Assembly (NCBI GenBank): GCA_039714535.1
Contig: JBDLJC010000009.1
Coordinates: 1-64,000 of the forward strand
DNA from: JAGXFP01 sp039714535
GTDB taxonomy: Bacteria; Desulfobacterota; Desulfobulbia; Desulfobulbales; JAGXFP01
DNA: 64,000 nt
Direction of reading: 5' to 3'
In this document: positions 17,012-26,213 of the stretch, in pieces
How the letters are laid out: each line of letters starts with the position of its first letter
Position numbering within the stretch: the stretch's first letter is position 1
Notes under the pieces: generated by a model
What the model was told of the DNA's origin: nothing
The model's database searches: none
What the model saw: the letters and a program-made list of their open reading frames with translations, nothing else
Program-made: the position numbers and the translations under genes

Positions 17012-17899
17012 TTATCTTATAGCTACATATCCGGTTTCACGGACGATCTTCTGCCCGCTGTTGTTCAGGGCAAAATCAATAAAATCCTTCTTGATCCCGG
17101 AAGCAGGCCCGGCGGTATAGAGGAACAGCGGACGGGCGATCGGGTAAGAACCATCCTTTACGCTAATTTCCGAAGGGATTATAGCTGGAGAACCCTTCTT
17201 GGCTGCGACGTTTACAACCTTGATCTTATCTTTGGCGTCCTTGGTGTAGCCCAGCCCGACATACCCGATAGACCATTGGTCATTAACTATATTATTGATG
17301 ATCGCCGAAGTCCCCGGCATAAAGAGGGCCTTGTCGGTATAATCTCGCTTTTCAAGGACCAGCTTCTGGAAAAAGACGAAAGTGCCGGAACTTGACTCCC
17401 TGGACATCACAAGGATCTGCTTGTCCGGACCGCCCAGTTGCGCCCAATTGCTGACTGCGCCAGTAAATATTTTCCGCAGTTCCTCAAGGGTTAACTCATT
17501 GATCGGATTTGCCGGATTTACAACCACCGCGATGCCGTCAAGGGCTACCTCGTATTCAACAGGGGATATCCCCTTGCTAGCCGCGAGATCCATTTCCTTC
17601 TTTTTAATCTTTCGTGAGGCGGCACAGATATCGGTGGTTCCGTTCAGCAGGGCGGCGATTCCGGTACCCGAACCGCCACCTGTCACTGAAAGGTCGGCAT
17701 CTGGGTGGTCAGTCATGAATTGCTCTGCCCAACTGCTGACCAGATGCACCATAGTATCAGAGCCTTTAATGGTCAGATAACGGGCCTCAGCCGAAGTCTT
17801 TTTGCCTTCAGATGTCTGGTCGCCACCATCTGAACAACCGGTGGAAAAAGCAAATCCCAATAGACTGATCACAAAAAGAAATTTTTTGAAGTAATTCAT
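17012..17899 (-). CDS. pstS: Phosphate-binding lipoprotein PstS
   Basis: Periplasmic phosphate receptor of the Pst system (295 residues). The N-terminal hydrophobic segment ends in a lipobox FSTGC, so it is membrane anchored rather than free. Ligand loops are seen as IKGSDTMVHL, GGGSGTGIAALLNG, and SRESSSGTFVFF. GGGAGAG precedes ATG 17899. A Pho box with a TACAAT -10 box lies upstream, so PhoB should switch it on in phosphate starvation. Confidence 0.95.
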   Translation of the reverse strand: MNYFKKFLFVISLLGFAFSTGCSDGGDQTSEGKKTSAEARYLTIKGSDTMVHLVSSWAEQFMTDHPDADLSVTGGGSGTGIAALLNGTTDICAASRKIKKKEMDLAASKGISPVEYEVALDGIAVVVNPANPINELTLEELRKIFTGAVSNWAQLGGPDKQILVMSRESSSGTFVFFQKLVLEKRDYTDKALFMPGTSAIINNIVNDQWSIGYVGLGYTKDAKDKIKVVNVAAKKGSPAIIPSEISVKDGSYPIARPLFLYTAGPASGIKKDFIDFALNNSGQKIVRETGYVAIR

Positions 17900-17951
17900 T
17901 GCAGTTCTCTCCCAATAATATGCAGGTATGGCAAACGCCCGATTAATTTTT

Positions 17952-17994
17952 ATTGTATGGGAGTATGAATGATGAATGTTAGATTTTTGTTAAG
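17952..17994 (-). promoter_or_regulatory. Pho box and -10 of the pst operon
   Basis: On the minus strand, CTTAACA and CTAACA repeat with an 11-bp period (17977-17994), as PhoB dimers require. They are followed about 19 nt later by TACAAT (17952-17957). The box takes the place of a -35 element. Confidence 0.6.
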
Positions 17995-18035
17995 ATTCCG
18001 TAAAAAATTGGTTAGCGGGAAAGAAAAATAAAAAA

Positions 18036-18052
18036 CATGAGAGTGTTTCATG
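18036..18052 (-). terminator. Weak hairpin at the phoR stop
   Basis: CATGA / TCATG (5 bp) overlapping the phoR stop codon and followed on the minus strand by TTTTTTATTTTT. It could partly separate phoBR from pstS. Confidence 0.35.
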
Positions 18053-19856
18053 CGGCGGGCAGCTTAATGGTAAAGACCGTGCCCTTGCCAAGTATACTGG
18101 TGACTTTAACTTCGCCATGGTGGGCCTGGACAATATGTTTGACGATCGCCAAACCCAGGCCGGTCCCGCCCAGCTTACGGCTTCTGGCCTTGTCGCTCCG
18201 GTAGAATCTTTCAAACAAGCGGGGAAGATGCTTGTTGGCAATGCCCGTTCCGAAATCTTCCACTCTTATTAATACTGTGCTGACATCTTTACTGCCGGTT
18301 ATTTTGATCTCGCTCCCAGGGTTGCTGTACTTGATAGCATTGACCAGAAGATTGACTATAGCCTGCTGCAGGAGAGGGCTGTTGATCTCTGCGGTGAGAT
18401 TGGTCGGGCAATCGACCTGGATCAACATATTTTTTTCTTCAGCTCTGGGGCTGCAGTCCTCTACCGAATCGTCAATTATCTTGCAGACCGAACTTTTTGC
18501 CAGCTCGATCAGTTGGTTCTCATCCTCCTGTTCGATCCTGGATAAAGCTAGAAGGTCGTCAACTATTGAGTTCAGTCGATTTGAGTTTTTCAGGATAATA
18601 TCGACAAATTTCTCAGTCGCCTCTGGATCTTGCAGTGCCCCGTCTTTAAGGGTTTCGGCAAAACCTTTTATCGTCGTGATCGGGGTCTTAAGTTCGTGAG
18701 AGACATTGGCGACAAAATCACTTCTTACCCTTTCTAGACGTCGAAGCTTGGTCACATCGTGCAAGACCACAAGGCAGCCGATCCGCTTTTCATTTGAACC
18801 CAGCAAAGAACTTCCATAGGCTTGAAAAAAAAGCTCCCTGTCCGGTTCATTAAAATTAAGTTCACCCTCAATCGTGGTTGAAACGGAAAGAGCTTTCCGG
18901 ATAAATTGCAGGAGGTCGGGATGGCGAACTAACTCAACAACTGGCCGACCCTCAGGGACAATAGCTTCAAGACCTAGCAGGGCAATTGCCGCTTTATTAG
19001 CTCCCAGGAACTTTTCATCTACATCAATCAGCAGAACAGCTTCGATCATCCCGGCAAATATGGCTTCCAGTTTGTTTCTCTGCTCGGTGATCATTTTTAT
19101 TCTACTATCCAACTGCGAGGACATCTTGTTCATAGCCTCGGCCAGTTCGACCAACTCGGAGGAGATGTTCTTGTCGCGTGAAAAAATAATTTTCCTAGTC
19201 AGGTCTCCCTGTGCAAAGCGCTCGGCACTTTGCCTGATCCTTTCAATTGGTCTGCTGATCCTTCTTGAAACTCCAAGGGTTATCAGGGCGGCAACGATGA
19301 TTAGAAAAATTGAACCGAGCATTATCCTTAAATAGACTTGGCGCAAAATGTTGTCGATGGCGGTGACTGGGATGGATAAACGAAGAACTCCGGTCGGGTC
19401 AGCAATCTCAGTGTCAACCGATCTCCGGCCATAAATAGGGATTGCCACATACAGCATATTTTTCTGGAGGGTATGACTGTACCTTATTGAAGAACCAGTT
19501 TGGCCAGTGAGAGCCTGGCCTATCTCAACCCGATCGGCATGGTTATCCATCTTTTCGGCCAATTCCTCGGAGTCTGCGACAACTTTCCCCGATGGCAGGA
19601 TAACGGTGATCCTGGTCGTGGATTCATTATCGATCGATCGGCAAAGTTCATTCAGAAGGTCCAACTGGCCTTGGGCAAATGGTTCTTCTATCTCATTGAG
19701 AATGAACCCGGCCCGTGTTTTAAGGTTATCCTCCGTCTGCTCAAGGAAAAAGTTACGAAGAGAATTTGAGGCATACCAAGCGGTCGCAGCTAGGGAAACG
19801 ATGATGATCAGAACCAACGGAGGGTAAATATGCCATAAAAGTCTTTTGGTTTTCAC
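18048..19856 (-). CDS. phoR: Phosphate regulon sensor kinase PhoR
   Basis: A 602-residue membrane histidine kinase. An N-terminal helix (about 11-32) and a second one (about 175-198) flank a periplasmic sensor of about 140 residues. HAMP, PAS (about 260-370), HisKA (SHELKTP, His 387) and HATPase (GTGIANKHLPRLFERFYR, GGTGLGLAIVKHIV) domains follow. The large periplasmic domain is longer than in E. coli PhoR and is more like the Bacillus/delta type. It starts with GTG overlapping the phoB stop, so kinase and regulator are translated together. It phosphorylates PhoB under phosphate limitation; PhoU and Pst restrain it. Confidence 0.9.
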   Translation of the reverse strand: MKTKRLLWHIYPPLVLIIIVSLAATAWYASNSLRNFFLEQTEDNLKTRAGFILNEIEEPFAQGQLDLLNELCRSIDNESTTRITVILPSGKVVADSEELAEKMDNHADRVEIGQALTGQTGSSIRYSHTLQKNMLYVAIPIYGRRSVDTEIADPTGVLRLSIPVTAIDNILRQVYLRIMLGSIFLIIVAALITLGVSRRISRPIERIRQSAERFAQGDLTRKIIFSRDKNISSELVELAEAMNKMSSQLDSRIKMITEQRNKLEAIFAGMIEAVLLIDVDEKFLGANKAAIALLGLEAIVPEGRPVVELVRHPDLLQFIRKALSVSTTIEGELNFNEPDRELFFQAYGSSLLGSNEKRIGCLVVLHDVTKLRRLERVRSDFVANVSHELKTPITTIKGFAETLKDGALQDPEATEKFVDIILKNSNRLNSIVDDLLALSRIEQEDENQLIELAKSSVCKIIDDSVEDCSPRAEEKNMLIQVDCPTNLTAEINSPLLQQAIVNLLVNAIKYSNPGSEIKITGSKDVSTVLIRVEDFGTGIANKHLPRLFERFYRSDKARSRKLGGTGLGLAIVKHIVQAHHGEVKVTSILGKGTVFTIKLPAA

Positions 19857-20548
19857 TTCCCTATGTCCCTGAATCGGTATCCCACACCGCGAATGGTTTC
19901 TATAAGGTCGTTGTTAATCCCCAGTTTCTTTCTTAAGCCAGCGATCTGGACATCAATAGCCCTTTCAGTTATCGAGAAATCATCCTGATGAATCTCTGCG
20001 ACTATTTGCTTTCTGGTAAAGACCCAGCCAGGACGGTTGGCCAGATAATGAAGAACAAGAAATTCTGTTTTAGTCAGATTTAACAGTTGACCACCGAGAC
20101 TGATTTCGTGCCGTTTTGTATCAATAAGTAGATCGCCTTGTTTGATCTGGCCTTGGTTTAACTGTTCATGTCGTCCCTTTCTGCGAAGTATGGCCCGCAG
20201 CCGGGCGATCAGGACCTGTGGACTGAAAGGTTTTGTTATATAGTCATCCGCTCCTAGTTCAAGCCCGGCGATAATATCTGAATCCTCACCTTTGGCGGTA
20301 AGCATCACCAAGGGAATGTCTCGGGAAGATTCATCCTGTTTTAGCAGTCTGCAGACTTCAAAGCCATCTATCCCGGGAAGCATCAGATCAAGGATGATCA
20401 GGTCCGGCCTTTTTGCTCTGACCGCAGCAGCAGCTTTTTCTCCTGAGTTGATACCGGTTGTACTGAAGCCGTTATACTGGAGATTGTATGAGATAAGTTC
20501 TAGTATATCCTCCTCATCTTCAATAATCAGGATGTGTTCATTCGCCAA
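19853..20548 (-). CDS. phoB: Phosphate response regulator PhoB
   Basis: An OmpR-family regulator of 231 residues. The receiver domain has the acidic pocket ED at 10-11, phospho-acceptor D54 in LIILDLMLPG and a KPF at the end. The winged helix is C-terminal (RAIDVQIAGLRKKLG...IRGVGYRF). It binds Pho boxes such as the one before pstS. First gene of phoB-phoR, transcribed towards pst. Confidence 0.93.
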   Translation of the reverse strand: MANEHILIIEDEEDILELISYNLQYNGFSTTGINSGEKAAAAVRAKRPDLIILDLMLPGIDGFEVCRLLKQDESSRDIPLVMLTAKGEDSDIIAGLELGADDYITKPFSPQVLIARLRAILRRKGRHEQLNQGQIKQGDLLIDTKRHEISLGGQLLNLTKTEFLVLHYLANRPGWVFTRKQIVAEIHQDDFSITERAIDVQIAGLRKKLGINNDLIETIRGVGYRFRDIGK

Positions 20549-20969
20549 AATTAATCCCCTTTATAGACTCCCTAGTTTACAGAATCTACCCACTACTCAT
20601 TATGGTTTCCGAATAGACTACCAGACTAGGGACAGGATAGGTCAAAGAAAAACTGGATTAAAGATGTACGGCATAAGCCTAAATAAAGCTGGCTTAAAAT
20701 AAGTTTACTGACATGCAACCACAGTCAACATATTTCCAAAACATCTTGGCTGTCCCGTATTGTAGATAGCCCGCCATCAAGCACGAATATGAAGTCAGTT
20801 TCAGAGTTAAGATATCAGTACTCAGATTAAAAAGCAGGATTATAAGCTGAATTTCAGCTGAGCACACGAATTAGTTAGATGGTTTGACGGCTTGATTTTC
20901 AATGAAACTGGTATTATGTTCTTCCCCTCTGAAAAAATCGTAAAAAACTTAATTCTCAAGGAGATATAG
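20549..20969. other. Divergent phoB / cyclophilin intergenic region
   Basis: About 420 bp without a gene. Towards the plus strand, TTGATT (20892) and TATGTT (20915) are 17 nt apart and could drive the cyclophilin. No clear Pho box was seen before phoB, and no terminator. Confidence 0.35.
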
Positions 20970-21488
20970 ATGAGTGACCAGAATGAATTAATAGCTGTTT
21001 TTGACACCGGCAAAGGTAAGATCAGGGTTAAATTGTTTGCCGATCGGGTTCCCTATACCATCGCCAACTTTGTTAATCTGGCCAACCGGGGTTTTTATAA
21101 TGACCGCAATTTCCATCGGGTCATCGCCGATTTCATGATCCAGGGCGGCTGTCCCAACGGTAATGGCATGGGTGGCCCCGGCTACACATTTGCCGATGAG
21201 TTTGACTCCGAATTACGGCACGATAAACCCGGAATTCTTTCCATGGCCAACGCCGGCCCCAATACCAACGGCAGTCAGTTTTTCATTACCCATGTTCCGA
21301 CTGCCTGGCTGGACGGTAAGCATTCGGTGTTTGGTGAGGTCGAGTCTGATAGCGATATGGATGTGGTTAACGCCATTGCCCAGGGCGATGCCCTTACTTC
21401 GGTAAGTATTGAGGGTGATGCCACGGCCTTGCTGGAAAAATGTGCGGACAAGGTTGCCGAGTGGAACAAGGTCTTGGATAACGCCTAG
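20970..21488 (+). CDS. Cyclophilin-type peptidyl-prolyl isomerase
   Basis: A 172-residue cytosolic PPIase without a signal peptide. The catalytic Arg is in FHRVIADFMIQGG, with the usual FFITHVPTAWLDGKHSVFGEV block. It speeds proline isomerisation in protein folding. It starts at ATG 20970 after AAGGAGAT, a strong site, and is followed by an intrinsic terminator; single-gene transcript. Confidence 0.95.
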   Translation: MSDQNELIAVFDTGKGKIRVKLFADRVPYTIANFVNLANRGFYNDRNFHRVIADFMIQGGCPNGNGMGGPGYTFADEFDSELRHDKPGILSMANAGPNTNGSQFFITHVPTAWLDGKHSVFGEVESDSDMDVVNAIAQGDALTSVSIEGDATALLEKCADKVAEWNKVLDNA

Positions 21489-21509
21489 TCCGAAAAAACA
21501 ATTATACTT

Positions 21510-23285
21510 CTATTTGCGCCGGCCGGGATTTTTCCTGGCCGGTTTTTTTTGGGCCTGCCGAGGTTGCTTATCCCGTCCGCTTTTGACGGTGATACTCTCC
21601 AGAGCTTTTCTTTGTTGGCGGCGAGCGGTTGCCCCTTTGGCTACCTTGATCTTGCGGCCGTCCCGGTCCAGCCCGGTTACAAACATGGCGGTGGAGATAG
21701 TACCAGGGGTTGGGGTGAAATCCTGGAACTGCCTGACCTCCAGCCCTAGTTTTTTCACCTTTACTGCTAGACTCTTCATATCGGCCTCGGAGCACCCCGG
21801 ATGAGAGGCAATAAAGTACGAGACAAAATGCGGTTTTCGAGCACCGGCCAGCTGTCGGCACCGGTCAAGGAATTTTCCCAGCAGCCTGCCGCCAGGTTTA
21901 TGCATCAGCCGCAGGACCTTATCCTCGGTATGTTCCGGGGCAATCTTCATGGCGCCCGGCAGATGTTTGTCGATCAGCCTTTTTAACAGCTTCGGGGTTT
22001 TCAGCAATAGTTCCATTCGCAGGCCGGATGAAATATGGAGATGCTTGACCCCACCAATCTGTTCGCAGCTGGTGAGTAAATCCAGAAAACGATCTTCATC
22101 AATTTCCAGGTTCTTGCATAGGTTCGGGGAAAAACAATCATGTTTGCGGCAATCTTTGATTCGGCAGGAGGTGGCAAACAAGTTAGCCGTAGGGCCGCCC
22201 AGGTCACTGATCGTGCCTTTGAAGTGGCTGCTTTCGGCAAGTTCTTTTACTTCTGCGGTAATCGACTTCAGGGAACGACTGGTTACCACCGGCCCCTGAT
22301 GGCGGGTGATGGCACAGAAGGAACAGTTCCCTGAGCAGCCGCGGACGATGGTCACCGAATCTTTAACCATCCGCCAGGCCGGAACATCGCCGGAATCTGG
22401 ATGGGGAGCGCGCTGAAAAGGTAAGCGGTACAACCGATCCAGCTCTTCTGCCTCCAGAGTGGGGGCGGGCCGGTTCTGCCAGATATACATGGCCTGCTGT
22501 TTCTGGCTGAGCGGCTGAGTGGACAGGGCCCGGGCATGTTTATCGATGGTTAACTCTGCGTCCATGAAGTTGGCGGAATTTCCAGCGATATCCTGCCATG
22601 ATGGCAAAACCAGTGAATCCTCTCTTGTCGATCGTTCCTGGAATTCCTTCTCGGTTAATCTTTCGCAGGTGCCGGCGATGCCCGATAGGGATTCGTTATC
22701 GCCCAACCGCTCAGCGACGGTCAATATGGCTCTTTCGCCCATGCCGAAGACCAGCAGGTCCGCTTTGGCATCGGTCAGCACCGAGGCCCGGAGCCGGTTC
22801 TGCTGGTAATCGTAATGAACAAAACGGCGCAGGGACGCCTCCAGGCCGCCGAGGATTATCGGCACTCCCGGGCAGGCCTCCTTGGCCAGAATAGTGTAAC
22901 GGATGGCGGCCCGGTCCGGTCGCCGTCTTTCCTGCTTAGTCTTAATCTTGGCCCAATAGGGATTGCCATCTGGTGAGTATGTATCCTGGTCGCGGACCTT
23001 GGCATTGCCGGTGTAATTGGCGACTATCGAGTCAAGGTTGCCACCGGTGATCCCGAAGAACAGGCGTGGGGCGCCAAATTCCTTGAAATCCCGGCTGTCC
23101 TGATGGCGGGGTTGGGCCAGGACCGCCACCTTGAAGCCGTGGGCCTCCAGCCATCGGCCAATGAGAGAGATACCGAAAGACGGATGGTCGACATAGGCAT
23201 CGCCGGTGACCAGCACCACATCGGGACGGTCCCAGCCCCTGGCAAGCATCTCTTTCCGGTTGGTTGGTAAAAAATTATTATCCAT
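21510..23285 (-). CDS. YgiQ family radical SAM protein
   Basis: A 591-residue YgiQ-type protein. The N-terminal domain (DVVLVTGDAYVDHPSFG, LGGLEASLRRFVHYDY, LLVFGMGE) is family specific. The radical SAM core has RGCSGNCSFCAI, and the C-terminus is a basic tail. Members occur widely but their substrate is unknown. It is somewhat shorter than E. coli YgiQ. It is single, convergent with the cyclophilin gene, and its C-terminal codons also form that gene's terminator. Confidence 0.92.
   Translation of the reverse strand: MDNNFLPTNRKEMLARGWDRPDVVLVTGDAYVDHPSFGISLIGRWLEAHGFKVAVLAQPRHQDSRDFKEFGAPRLFFGITGGNLDSIVANYTGNAKVRDQDTYSPDGNPYWAKIKTKQERRRPDRAAIRYTILAKEACPGVPIILGGLEASLRRFVHYDYQQNRLRASVLTDAKADLLVFGMGERAILTVAERLGDNESLSGIAGTCERLTEKEFQERSTREDSLVLPSWQDIAGNSANFMDAELTIDKHARALSTQPLSQKQQAMYIWQNRPAPTLEAEELDRLYRLPFQRAPHPDSGDVPAWRMVKDSVTIVRGCSGNCSFCAITRHQGPVVTSRSLKSITAEVKELAESSHFKGTISDLGGPTANLFATSCRIKDCRKHDCFSPNLCKNLEIDEDRFLDLLTSCEQIGGVKHLHISSGLRMELLLKTPKLLKRLIDKHLPGAMKIAPEHTEDKVLRLMHKPGGRLLGKFLDRCRQLAGARKPHFVSYFIASHPGCSEADMKSLAVKVKKLGLEVRQFQDFTPTPGTISTAMFVTGLDRDGRKIKVAKGATARRQQRKALESITVKSGRDKQPRQAQKKPARKNPGRRK
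21519..21549 (+). terminator. Intrinsic terminator overlapping the 3' end of ygiQ
   Basis: A stem of about 10 bp, CCGGCCGGGA / TTCCTGGCCGG (one G-T pair), then eight T residues. It ends the cyclophilin transcript and lies inside the last codons of the convergent YgiQ gene. Confidence 0.8.
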
Positions 23286-23357
23286 TATGGGCTGTTATTC
23301 CTGACGGAGAAAGTTCATCTTGTTCTTGCGGGATGGCAGTTAGGCGGGGTGGGATGA

Positions 23358-24341
23358 TCAAATGTGGCTGTATTGGCCGGATGTTTTCTTCTCACGTTTG
23401 TTCTCGTACATAAGACTGTCGGCTTTGAGCATCAAATCGTCTATGGAACAGGCTTCGCTGTGGTCGTAGTGGACGGTGCCGATACTAAGCAGGACCTTGA
23501 ATTTCCGGTTTTTCCGGCTATTGGCCTTGGCGATTTTCTTTGCCAGCCGTGCCATTACCTTTTCCTCGGTCTTTCTATTGTCATGATCCGTCATCAGGAC
23601 AATGAACTCATCGCCACCGACCCGGCCGATGAGTTCAACCTGACGGAAGGTGCGTTTGAGAATTGTTGCCGTCTCTATCAAGGCGCTGTCGCCCACTTGG
23701 TGACCATGGGTGTCGTTGATCCATTTCATATTGTCAAAATCAACGTAAAGCAGGAATATATCATTTTTATTGCGGTGAGCAAGCTTTAGTTGCCTGTCTG
23801 CTATCGCCATGAAACCCCGGCGGTTGAAGAGACCGGTCAGTTCGTCGGTGATAGACAGATGGCGAAGCTGGGCCTCGTAGTTTTTTCGCTCGGTTATATC
23901 ATGCATGAACAGGTTGAATTCCTGACGGTCGCCCATTCTGGTCAGGGATACCGCCAGTTCGACCGGCACCTCGAATTCATTCCTGTACAGGATGGTGGTC
24001 TCTATTCTTTTGCCGAAATGATGACCGCGCTCTCCACCCAGAACCTTTTGCAGAAAACCCTGGTGTTTCTTCCTGTGTCTCGGCGGCATGATGGAATATA
24101 TCGGTTTGCCGACAATGTCATCATGACTCCAGCCGCAGAGCAGTTCGGCCTGGCTGGGCCATTCGACTATCAAGCCGCGGTCGTTGACTACAACTATGGC
24201 GTGGATGGCTGATTCGAGGATTGTTTTAAAGCGGGCGTGGTCCACTTCAAGGAGTGCTACGTTCCGGCGTTGCCCGTTGACTTCCTCTTCAAGTCTCGCG
24301 ATAGTCCGTTCCAGATCGTTGTAGGTCGGTTTTTCGACCAT
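23358..24341 (-). CDS. PAS-GGDEF diguanylate cyclase
   Basis: A cytosolic protein of 327 residues: a short coiled coil (about 5-35), a PAS domain (about 37-150) and a GGDEF domain (about 165-320). The active site is RVGGDEF, so it can in principle make c-di-GMP from two GTP. The inhibitory RxxD site is RQVE here (Asp to Glu), so feedback inhibition may be altered. It has no membrane helix. ATG 24341 has GGGGGAG seven bases upstream; a TTG two codons earlier is too close to that site. Single gene. Confidence 0.9.
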   Translation of the reverse strand: MVEKPTYNDLERTIARLEEEVNGQRRNVALLEVDHARFKTILESAIHAIVVVNDRGLIVEWPSQAELLCGWSHDDIVGKPIYSIMPPRHRKKHQGFLQKVLGGERGHHFGKRIETTILYRNEFEVPVELAVSLTRMGDRQEFNLFMHDITERKNYEAQLRHLSITDELTGLFNRRGFMAIADRQLKLAHRNKNDIFLLYVDFDNMKWINDTHGHQVGDSALIETATILKRTFRQVELIGRVGGDEFIVLMTDHDNRKTEEKVMARLAKKIAKANSRKNRKFKVLLSIGTVHYDHSEACSIDDLMLKADSLMYENKREKKTSGQYSHI

Positions 24342-24609
24342 TTCCAATCTCCCCCTGTAATTGGCGATGGTTTAGGGTCACTGCCCCTTTCCCGAAAACG
24401 ATTTTCACCAAAAGGTAACTCTTTAATTCGTTAATTTTATGTGTTTGCGAAAAGGAGTGTCAAGTTATATTTCGCAGTGCTTAAATAATTCCCTATAAGA
24501 ACCGGGAATTGTTTAAATGCCCTTGCTGGGGAAATTGCTGGGAGTTTGGGGAAAGCTTAAAACGAAGGCGCGCTGTTTGCTGGCCAAGCAAATGGTCAGG
24601 TTGGTGATT

Positions 24610-25269
24610 TCATTTTGCAGAGGATAGCTGGTGGCTTTTTTCCAAGCCGGCCAGCAGGACAAATCGTCCCAATGGCACAACTTCGCAAGGCATACTTTCC
24701 ATAAACAGCCGGTTGTCGCAAAGTCCGCCGGAAAGATAGATCTTGTCGGGGGAGCCGGCAAAGCGGTAAGCGTTGATGGCAATGCCTTTAACGAAGCTGG
24801 CTACGGCTTCTGCTTCGTCGGTGCCGGAGGTAATGGCGTCAAAAATATTGCTGATGCCCAGGACTCCGCAGGTTACGGAAAAGGTTTTGCTCGGGGTCGG
24901 AAGTTTGTTGAAATCGAGGTTGTAGTAGTTCTCCAGCAGCTCGATGGTAAATCCCATTGAGGCGCCGCATTCAGCGTTCCAGCCCATATCCTGCATTTTG
25001 CCGTCCTGATAGCGGATGTACTTGATGTCACGACTGCCGCAATCAAGGAGCAGGTAGCGATCTTCTTCGATCAGCGTTTCACCGCCCCGGGCCAGGGCGA
25101 TAAGCTCGTTTACGTAAATATTGCTGAAGCGTTTGCCGTTATGGCCGGTGGCGATATCCACCTTGAAGTTACGCTCAAGATCTTTGGTGGCCTTTATATA
25201 GGGCTGGGGATCCGGGTTGGCCAGATCGAGAAATTTGGAATAGGAAGTGCCGAAGTCCGCCAGAATCAT
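24610..25269 (-). CDS. BadF/BadG/HgdC-type ATPase (dehydratase/reductase activase-like)
   Basis: An ASKHA ATPase of 219 residues resembling the activators of 2-hydroxyacyl-CoA dehydratases and benzoyl-CoA reductases. DFGTSYSK opens the first phosphate loop, DCGSRDIKYIRY the second, and LSGGLCDN the adenosine motif. The bridging [4Fe-4S] cluster Cys appear as NAECGASMG (C101) and SVTCGVLG (C134). It is shorter than the usual 255-270. Its start overlaps the upstream gene by 4 nt (ATGA), so the pair is made together. No dehydratase or reductase subunits are encoded nearby, so the electron acceptor is unknown. Confidence 0.75.
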   Translation of the reverse strand: MILADFGTSYSKFLDLANPDPQPYIKATKDLERNFKVDIATGHNGKRFSNIYVNELIALARGGETLIEEDRYLLLDCGSRDIKYIRYQDGKMQDMGWNAECGASMGFTIELLENYYNLDFNKLPTPSKTFSVTCGVLGISNIFDAITSGTDEAEAVASFVKGIAINAYRFAGSPDKIYLSGGLCDNRLFMESMPCEVVPLGRFVLLAGLEKSHQLSSAK

Positions 25270-26057
25270 AAGGCCACCCCGGAAAGTTCCAGAAAGGCCT
25301 GGATCTTGGCTTTGGCGCTGCTGCCGGTATTGACATCGATATCAAGGTAGAGGGCATGGGGGTGCTTTCTGGCCAGCAGTCGGGCCAGGGCCGTCTTGGC
25401 ACAGAATGACTGGGCGAAGAACACGGTCGGGATGTCGTTATTGACGTGGACCTCCATGATGCTGTCGGCCGGGGTCTTGTTCTCCATACATCGGGTCCAG
25501 CCGTAAACATGGGTGGTGTCCGGAAACAGGGAGAGGATTGAGAAATCACGGGGCGGCACGCCCCAGAAGCCGACGGTCGGCCGGCAAGGCGGGGGCGGGT
25601 TTTCCTGAATTACCGGTGATTTCACCCGCTCGGTAATGGCCAGAAATTTTTCAGTCATGTCCATTTCGGCCCGGCAGAGCGGATTGCCGAATGGTTCATG
25701 ATCGGTGTTGTTGGTACGGATGATCGGGATGTCCAGGCCATCTTCCAAAACGGTCGCTACATGCAGGGCGCCGTCGCACTTGCCCGGGCCTACATCAATG
25801 ATGATTGCGTCAAGTTTCAGATGCATGGCATTCAGGACCACGGTCCGCAGGATCGCACAGTAAACCCTCGGCAGCATGGCTACGGTAGTTTCCATATCCT
25901 TGACCACCAGCATGGCATCCAGATCGAGAATTTCCAGGCGACGCTGGTGCAGGATGCGGATGGTCCCGAGCGGCGGGACCCCGACGATCCCGACCTTGGA
26001 CAGCTTCGGATTATTCAGTATTTTACCGGCTTTTTTATCTGGCGTTATAATGTTCAT
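25266..26057 (-). CDS. Unknown partner of the BadF-type ATPase
   Basis: A 263-residue protein without a family I can name. It has a dinucleotide-like or receiver-like N-terminal half (KVGIVGVPPLGTIRIL, LDAIIIDVGPGKCDGALHVA). The C-terminal region (GFWGVPPRDFSILSLFPDT..YGWTRCMEN, then TVFFAQSFCAKTALARLL, LYLDIDVNTGSSAKAKIQAFLEL) recalls the C-terminal part of 2-hydroxyacyl-CoA dehydratase-type subunits. Cys residues in the CAILR, PGKCDG, NPLCRAE, TRCMEN and SFCAK contexts could bind a cluster. Translational coupling to the activase argues that it is the activase's client or co-factor. Confidence 0.55.
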   Translation of the reverse strand: MNIITPDKKAGKILNNPKLSKVGIVGVPPLGTIRILHQRRLEILDLDAMLVVKDMETTVAMLPRVYCAILRTVVLNAMHLKLDAIIIDVGPGKCDGALHVATVLEDGLDIPIIRTNNTDHEPFGNPLCRAEMDMTEKFLAITERVKSPVIQENPPPPCRPTVGFWGVPPRDFSILSLFPDTTHVYGWTRCMENKTPADSIMEVHVNNDIPTVFFAQSFCAKTALARLLARKHPHALYLDIDVNTGSSAKAKIQAFLELSGVAL

Positions 26058-26213
26058 TGCTTAGCTTTATAAGTTAATTTGTCGTCAGCTAATTACGAGA
26101 TTATTTAAATTTTAAAACAAGCCAATCCCTCTAAAATAAGGAGTTAGGATAGCGACTTGGGATCCTACGTTTATCTGCATACTGCAATTCGGGGAGTTGT
26201 GCTCTCTATTCAA

